Made by a program: the position numbers and the translations under genes. The notes beneath the pieces were generated by a model. It saw only the letters and a program-made list of their open reading frames with translations, was not told where the DNA came from and did not search any database. Below are positions 57,183-64,000 of a stretch of 64,000 nucleotides of DNA, in pieces. Every line of letters begins with the position of its first letter. Within the stretch, counting starts at the first letter, position 1. The stretch lies in assembly GCA_026182355.1 (NCBI GenBank), contig JAPFBL010000084.1:11640001-11704000 (forward strand). Reading direction: 5' to 3'. Origin of the DNA: Hermatobates lingyangjiaoensis (taxonomy: Eukaryota; Arthropoda; Insecta; Hemiptera; Hermatobatidae).

Positions 57183-60100
57183 TAAAAGAATCAAAGTGAA
57201 AGAATAGGAAAAGACAGTATGAACAATGCAATTGTTGTGAGGGTCATATCCAAATCTAGTCTATCATCCAAGGATCCTGTCAAATAGCACATGAAAATCC
57301 CCTCTGATCTTAATTGAACAAAAAAAAATTGAGTAATGGTTGATTTATTAATATTTACTCTAACTTCAGATACTAGCAGACAACTTTATTGTCTTATTCT
57401 CATTTAGTGAAGTGATCAAATTCTTCAATTTGTTGAAATAAATTTATAAAAAATCAACCTACGAATACGATATGTTGCTCAGTTAGGGTCAAGAATCCTT
57501 TACAAATCGGTTTTACGAGGGCATTTTTGAATGGACTACAGAAACTACCTTCAATTTCCTGATGCTATAATTAAGTTAATTAATTTGTATAATACCTCCA
57601 GTTTTTTAAAAAAATGTATATTCCAAGTTTGTAGAAATGGAGTTTTAGTGTCAACAAGTAGATGGTTAAAAGTGAAAACAATACATTTTAATAGTTAATT
57701 TGCACTTTCGTCTGCATAGCGTAACCAGGATACGCTATGTATTATGTAGATAATTGCATTATTTAAATAATGTAATTAAAACAATTTGTTATTTCAGTGT
57801 TGAAGTAGTAGTTAATGTGATTTTAATTTACTATCTATAGAATTGCAAATCCTGAAACCTTTTAAAAAATACACTGAGAAATTACTTCTTTATAGGATGG
57901 TCATGAAAACCGTGAGGGAAGTCGCATAGTTGAGCTTCCTATAAACTCCAAAACTCAATCAATTTTCTCTAATTTTATTAGTTTTATTTGGGTAAAACAT
58001 CCAACAAAGGAAGCTATATACATATAAGTATAAAGAATACGTATATATGAAATATATACATAAATTATGTAAGTATGTATCAGTGGATGTAGATGGGGGG
58101 AACTATTAATACAGTATTGAAGAAATATACAAGTTCTTCAAATAACTTTCTTAAATATTAGTAATTGATCACACGTGATCCTAAATGAATATATATTCTA
58201 TATCTATGAAGATATACCCATCCTTCCAAATCATGTATTTTAAATATATTATGATTATTTCATTATTACAAGTAAATTTACACGTTCCAACATTTTTAAG
58301 AAGTGCCTATTTCTATATAATATTTGTAAGACATTTCTAATGCTACTGAATAATTACTATGATATTACATTTTTACATATTATGTATTTGGTGATCGTTA
58401 ATTCAAGATTTTTTCTTTTATTACTGTAAAGTTAAGGACGAATATAAAAGAATATTCATGTTTACTTTCAAAATTTCGCACAACATTCTCAGCGTATTCC
58501 AATTTTTTATAAATATGCCTAACATTAATCAATATGAGATCTAAAACAGATTTTTAATACCATTTAAATAAGGGTTATTTCATGTATTATGTATCATAAC
58601 AAATTTTAGATTAAGGGATCAGTAAAGTGATTAAGACTCTAACACCTAACTGGAATCAGATGCGGGTAACAACCGAGACAAGTTGAAAGAATTTGAGGTA
58701 TTGATCTAGCATGTTGAAAACTCTGCAAATGATACAATATTTTTGTACTGGAGTGAATTGTACATTTGTGTAAAACATTGTAGTGGTTTACTCAAATGTT
58801 TTCATTGCTTTTAATAGCTCCCAGTTCACTAGACTTGAAAAAGAATTCAATATTAATTTTCTAGTACCTTAGACTTTTGAGTGACGTATCAACAATTATT
58901 GTCTGAATTCTATTATATGGTAATGGATTTTACTGATTATATTTTTGTAGTTTTGTCATAATAATTTTGGAATATTGAGCCTAGGTAGTATACAGAAACA
59001 GATTTAGTTTAATCTATGAATTCTACCTGAACAGATGAGTTTAATATTGATATGCTTATTATAATACCTAGATATATTTTATATTGCACATAAACTATAA
59101 TATAATTACATTTTTTCTTAAGTTTCTCCTACTTACCGAATGCATTTTATGAAGTTACCGGAATTGCTTTATAATATACTTGGGATTGGATAATATACAA
59201 CCCATCAACTAACAATATCTTTGTAAATCATAGCTATATTATAACCTTCGAAGTTGACTGGCCATGCAAAGGCTCGTAGGCTAAATTTATTAATCACTGT
59301 TATGAATTCACTAAATTATTGCATAGTTGTTTTAGAACATGGTACTAACGCTGATCAACAAAATAACAAATTTTTAATCATCAGCCATAAAAGCATACTT
59401 TTAAATTAAAAAAATATTTTTTTGTTTATCAAAACACTTGCACACTTTTATTATAACATTTAAAAGTATTAAGACTTTATATATTAAATATTAGTTAGTT
59501 TTATAATTTTTTTAATCTGGATTTTCTTTTAAACAGCAAAACAAACAGCCTACTGTTCATTACAAACATATAATGACAGTAAAAAGCAACAAAATATCTA
59601 GTGTACAGTAAAAAATTGACTATACCCATCTGAAAAATGTTTCCAATTACATTTTTCCTTTTAAAATTCTTGGCTTTGATTGCTTTGGAATAAGTAACGT
59701 TTTAGAAGGTAAAACTGGTCTTCTGCAAAGTCTAGTTCAAGATATGCCATCTTGAACTATAACATTCAACACTGACGCGACAATGTAGCAATGATCGTGA
59801 TTGTAATAAATAATAATCCTGGTTATTTATTTACTCTAACAATCCTGGGGATGGCGAAAGGTATGTCTACTTCCTTTAATTTTGACCATTCAAACAATCT
59901 TTTTGAGGATGAAGAACCATAAACCTCCAATAAGAGTTTAAACAAAATGTAACCGTTCTTTGTTGGCATTCAAGTGTAAAATAATCACAGATATAACAAA
60001 ATTTACCGAAATGATTAACACTATTCTTTAAGCCACAAACAATAGTAAGCGCAATTGTAATCTTTAAGCAGAAATTTCTGTTAATATAACATCTGTTATA

Positions 60101-61614
60101 TTTCTGTTATAATATTATTTCTGTTAATATATAATATTTAATATAACTATAAAAACTGACTCCTAATGTGAAAGGAAAAGAATTTCCTCCAAAGTAATGG
60201 AATTTACAATCAGACCAACAACATAGTGACGCAAATCATGATGTCGTATATGGCAGGCACATCTACGAATGAAGTGCTACCGAACGAAATGAAACTTATG
60301 TGAAAATGAAGCAATCAGGTAGAAAACCCATAATATAATTAATTTCACTTGCGCTAAATTACTTAATTTGAATGAATCATTATATTATTATTTTTTATTC
60401 CTAAAACATAACCATATTTTTGTTCTGTTAAATTAATCTAAAGTGAATAAATTTGTTAAATTAAAAAAATATATATGAAAAAAGTCCATTTAACTTTTTA
60501 TGTGCATGATACAAAAAAGTATGCTTGGATTAGAAATCAGCACATTGATTTACCGAAATATTTATATTATTTTTTGTGATAATTTTATATTTGTTTATTA
60601 AGATATATCAATTATTTTTTTAAGTTGTATTGACCTATGTAAACGTCAATTCCATAAGACCTTATTTCTTTCTTTGATGGTATTTCTTAATCCTCTTTAC
60701 TCTAGCGTTAGTAGTATGATTGTCCAAACGAAGGTACAAATATTAAAATATCATTAATGGAATCATCAATATTGTAGATGTAGATGTGTTCACGAATCAA
60801 GAGTTTCGGTTAGGTTTAGAAATAACCTTAAGGAAGAAGAGAGAACGGGATATTTAAATACTTATATTAGTGCAAATTGAGAATCCTTTACGTTTTTTTT
60901 TATGGACTCATCTGGAATAAATACAGAAATTTATTGATTTGATAGTGGATAAAAATGGTCACATAAACCATGTTCTATCTAAGTCGAAATAAGAAAATAA
61001 ACACTACCATATAATTACATTAATGAATCATGTATGTGAAAAGTCTGTTCGGTTTTGCATTGTTTACTCTTTGTGTTGATCGAATGTCCTATATAATTAA
61101 TTTTGTTAAAGCTAATTTTATGTTTTATGTATTTAGCTGAAAACATAATACAATTTATCTAATGTTAGTGAATTATTTGTTTTTAAGCAATATGATATTT
61201 CCTAAATAACTAAGAAAATATTTAAATGTGAGATGGTGAATTTTTTGTGATCGCACAATAGATAAAAAATCTTCAAACCGTAGACATTTGATCTGTGATG
61301 TCTACATGGATCGTTTATTTCTCTGTAATATTCGTTTGTTGTATAATGTTCAGTTAATTATTGAAGAAGGTAACTTTCTTGTTCAACGTTCATTGAATCA
61401 CCATTAAATCGTTTTTACTTTTTTTTTTTTGAACTTATGTAATTAATGTGGTATAAACAAAAGAGCTATTGGAACTGTACGACGTAATACCGATGAAGAA
61501 GACGAAGTTTCAGGAACTGTAACATACTATAAAATAATATCAACCGATAATATGAACGTATATTTAAAAGATATTATAATCATTACCACCACCAGAAAGT
61601 CCGAAATATAATTC
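57183..61614. other. Long AT-rich stretch without recognised genes
   Basis: Small hairpins such as AGTTCAAGATATGCCATCTTGAACT (59729-59755) are present, but no coding domain, RNA gene or identifiable transposon. It lies downstream of the RING-finger gene and may be intergenic. Confidence 0.4.
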
Positions 61615-62605
61615 GAGGCCACGTGACTCCTTTTCTACTTAAACTTTTTTTCTCATTTGTATTTTCATTAATATTTATTTATGCTTACAGTCTTACTAAA
61701 TCCCCATAATATTATATTAAAATGCTAATTGTTCATAATAACTTTAACATTGTTTTGGAAATTATTTTAATCCGTTAACGTGGATGTTTAGGTTTATTTT
61801 CTATTTCACCGGATCATATATCATAAAACAATCTTCATATAATTCTATTCTCATTTAGAAGAGAGAAGTCATTTTTAAACCATCCTCGCAAGATTCTTGC
61901 TTTAGTTGTTCGTTTTTGGTTTAGAAATCTTTAAATTAGATTTTCGATTATATAAGTTAGTAGCGTATGTTTAACATAAGTGATTATTTAATTGCTTATA
62001 CCTATTTACAAATTTGCTTTATGTTAAAAGTATTTCTGTTTGAAAAGTATATTAATTTTTCCGGTTTATTAATATTATATAATCATAACTTAAGTTTTTT
62101 TATATTCTTTTTAGGCCACTTGGTTTCCTCATTCCTCATTAATTGCTTCTCACCATTTCTATCTAGTCACAAACTAAAACTGTTTATACTTTCAACAGTA
62201 ATATTCATTATGAATATTTTTTAACGTAACCAGATCATTCACTGATTTATTTAGTCATGTCCGACATCATTTCTATAAATCATTATTTCACCATGTGACT
62301 TCCTTTTCTACTTAAATCTTTTTTTTCATTTACATTTCCATTAATGTTTATTTATACTTACAGACTTAATAAATCCCCATATGTTATATTAAAATGCTAA
62401 TTGTTTATAAATAACGTTAACTATTTGAATGGAATGGAAATTATTTGAATCCGTTAATGTGGATGCTTAGGTTTCTTTTCTTTTTCACTGGATCATATAT
62501 TATAAAACAATCTGCATATAATTATATTCTCATTTGGAAGAGAGAAATCATTTTTAAACCATTGCAAGATTCTTGCTTTAGTTGTTCTTTTTTGGTTTGC
62601 CCCAT
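61615..62605. repeat. Partial tandem duplication, offset about 673 bp
   Basis: 61618-61922 and 62291-62605 are direct repeats about 310 bp long with roughly one change in eight bases by eye: TTCTACTTAAACTTTTTTTC against TTCTACTTAAATCTTTTTTT, and GGATCATATATCATAAAACA against GGATCATATATTATAAAACA. The 370 bp between has no second copy, so this is one unit plus part of another, or two insertions of the same unknown repeat. No frame is conserved between them. Confidence 0.75.
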
Positions 62606-63365
62606 GTACTGTACTTGGTCCGACTTATATTTAATTTTGCCTACTAGATTAGAAATAAAGTAGACAACAGTCAAAAGTACTATGTTGTTACTTCTTGAAG
62701 ATCGAATAAGATACTGAGAAATACATTGCTTTCTTTTCGAATAGGTTGACAAACATACACGTCTTATATATCATAGTTATATATTTACTTTTGGCAATTT
62801 TCTGTGTCCAGAATATGTGATCCTGATTGTACGACACTAATTATTTCAAAACTTTAATTGGTTATCCTTAAAAGGACGAAAATATTGATGTATTAGCGGA
62901 TTAATAATTTAGTAATATACTTGTGAAAAGAAGTACAATTTAAAAAAATGTTATTATTTCTTTATTTTGTTAATAAAATGTTTATGACAGAGGATTGTTA
63001 TTTAATTAAAGAAATATTTACAACCCTCTAAACGTGCATTATTTAATGGGTAAGTGGAATAGTTATTTGAGTAATTGCAGTAGATAGTAAGTTTTTCCGA
63101 ATTAATGCATTTTTTTACAAATTGGTATGTACAATATAATGAGTGTTTAAAATTGTTCCTTTACTTCGATCCAGACTTATTTATGTAACTGTAGAAATCT
63201 AATTAAATAATGGAAATAAAATTAAACAGTATGTTTGAGGAGTAACATATTGCAACTATTATTAAAGAAGTTTATTGCTATTTTTTTTTTTAAACAAAAT
63301 GGAATATTTGTCATGAGCTTGGTTGGTACTACTCTACAATTCAACCATTGTAGTTTATAAAGTAT
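62606..63365. other. Unassigned AT-rich stretch
   Basis: Nothing recognised. Confidence 0.4.
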
Positions 63366-63374
63366 GTAGGATGG

Positions 63375-63570
63375 GTGTGGTGATTAGCTAGGGGAAAAGT
63401 AGGGCGCTATTCCTTTCAGTTGCACACCTCATCTATCCCCCACTAGGCTGGGCCCCGTTATTGGTTATTCAGAACCCTGATAGCGAACACATCGTACAGG
63501 ATCTTCCACTATCCACCCAGCTGTAGACCCGCCCAGTAGCCTTCCAAGCCCCAGGTTCATCGTACATGAA
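63375..63570. repeat. GC-rich island, possible SINE-like insertion
   Basis: About 200 bp of markedly higher GC (GCACACCTCATCTATCCCCC, CTAGGCTGGGCCCCGTTATT, AGACCCGCCCAGTAGCCTTC) stands out from the surrounding AT-rich DNA with sharp edges. There is no clear B box, TIR or reading frame. A tRNA- or tail-less SINE is possible but unproved. Confidence 0.4.
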
Positions 63571-64000
63571 ATATTTGAGTAATTATTTACCTCTATATCT
63601 TATTTACCTGTAAACGACATATCTTATAGTATCTGACAACTTGTTTTGTAGATGTTTGTGAAGGAGTCACTTTGTGAAGTTGCATCTATAGTCACTGCGA
63701 TTAAAGTACTTTACTACGAATAAAATATCATTGATTTGACGTGTATTGTCTTAGTTTTCACCTTTGTTATTTAAGATTGCCTTAAAGTATGGGGTTGTTG
63801 GAATTCATATAAACTTAATAAGAAGAAACTACAAATTTAAAAGAAGATGGAGATAGTGTCAACCTCCTGTGATTGAGTTTGTGCAACTACTACTGCTTTT
63901 TTGGAAACAGTTATTGCATAGATCTATATGAATTTACTTATAATAGGGTCATATTATATTTTATAAGCCAACTGACTGATGTTCCTTAGCAGGTTTTTAA
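63571..64000. other. Unassigned stretch to the end of the window
   Basis: Nothing recognised. Confidence 0.4.

Overview
This window is AT-rich eukaryotic DNA with long introns, dense transposon remnants, (TA)n/(CA)n microsatellites and a spliced host gene. The gene family (a CGRRF1-type RING protein), the mariner, Penelope-like, Helitron and hAT content, and the absence of any prokaryotic feature suggest an invertebrate animal. An arthropod, perhaps a chelicerate, is my guess; the sequence does not prove it.

Host gene. Six coding exons on the + strand (26710-26861, 41834-41993, 44095-44233, 46997-47104, 52287-52471, 53189-53333) join in matching phases into about 295 codons that resemble CGRRF1, an ER-membrane RING-finger E3 ligase in vertebrates. 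The last two exons carry the RING and the stop codon. The N-terminal exon with the expected membrane segment was not found; it lies in 1-26709 or outside the window. Apart from the stretch after the stop codon, most of the window is therefore intron or 5' flank of this gene, filled with repeats.

Repeats by region. 0.4-1.3 kb: a Penelope-like (PLE) palindrome with a hammerhead-ribozyme-like core, and a second ribozyme remnant beside a complete hAT MITE (8-bp target duplication). 2.2-6.2 kb: a repeat here called R1, then a Helitron helicase fragment split by an RNase-H LINE (9-bp target duplication) and by an internally deleted mariner, followed by a Gypsy-type protease relic. 9.8-11.7 and 18.0-20.1 kb: near-full-length R1 copies. 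12.1-13.8 kb: microsatellites, a PLE GIY-YIG endonuclease fragment, several hammerhead cores and an 81-bp perfect palindrome. 16.0-17.6 kb: two more Helitron helicase relics. 25.9-26.5 kb: a Helitron 3' part ending in a textbook hairpin plus CTAG, just upstream of the first visible exon. 27.0-28.8 kb: R1 with a Tigger-like MITE inside. 31.2-35.9 kb: two reverse R1 copies. 36.1-37.6 kb: PLE palindromes and a readable GIY-YIG domain. 38.4-41.2 kb: two R1 copies head to tail, one holding a hAT MITE. 42.1-42.8 kb: a tRNA-derived SINE-like element. 44.8-46.0 kb: a PLE fragment with an inverted terminal copy. 47.3-49.4 kb: an R1 copy holding an inverted copy of its own 3' half. 50.9-52.2 kb: a second mariner. 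56.6-57.2 kb: another large PLE-like palindrome. 61.6-62.6 kb: a partial tandem duplication.

The most notable theme is the number of hammerhead-like cores sitting in palindromic PLE termini of several distinct families, together with an unclassified roughly 1.9-kb R1 family whose copies occur nested, tandem and inverted.
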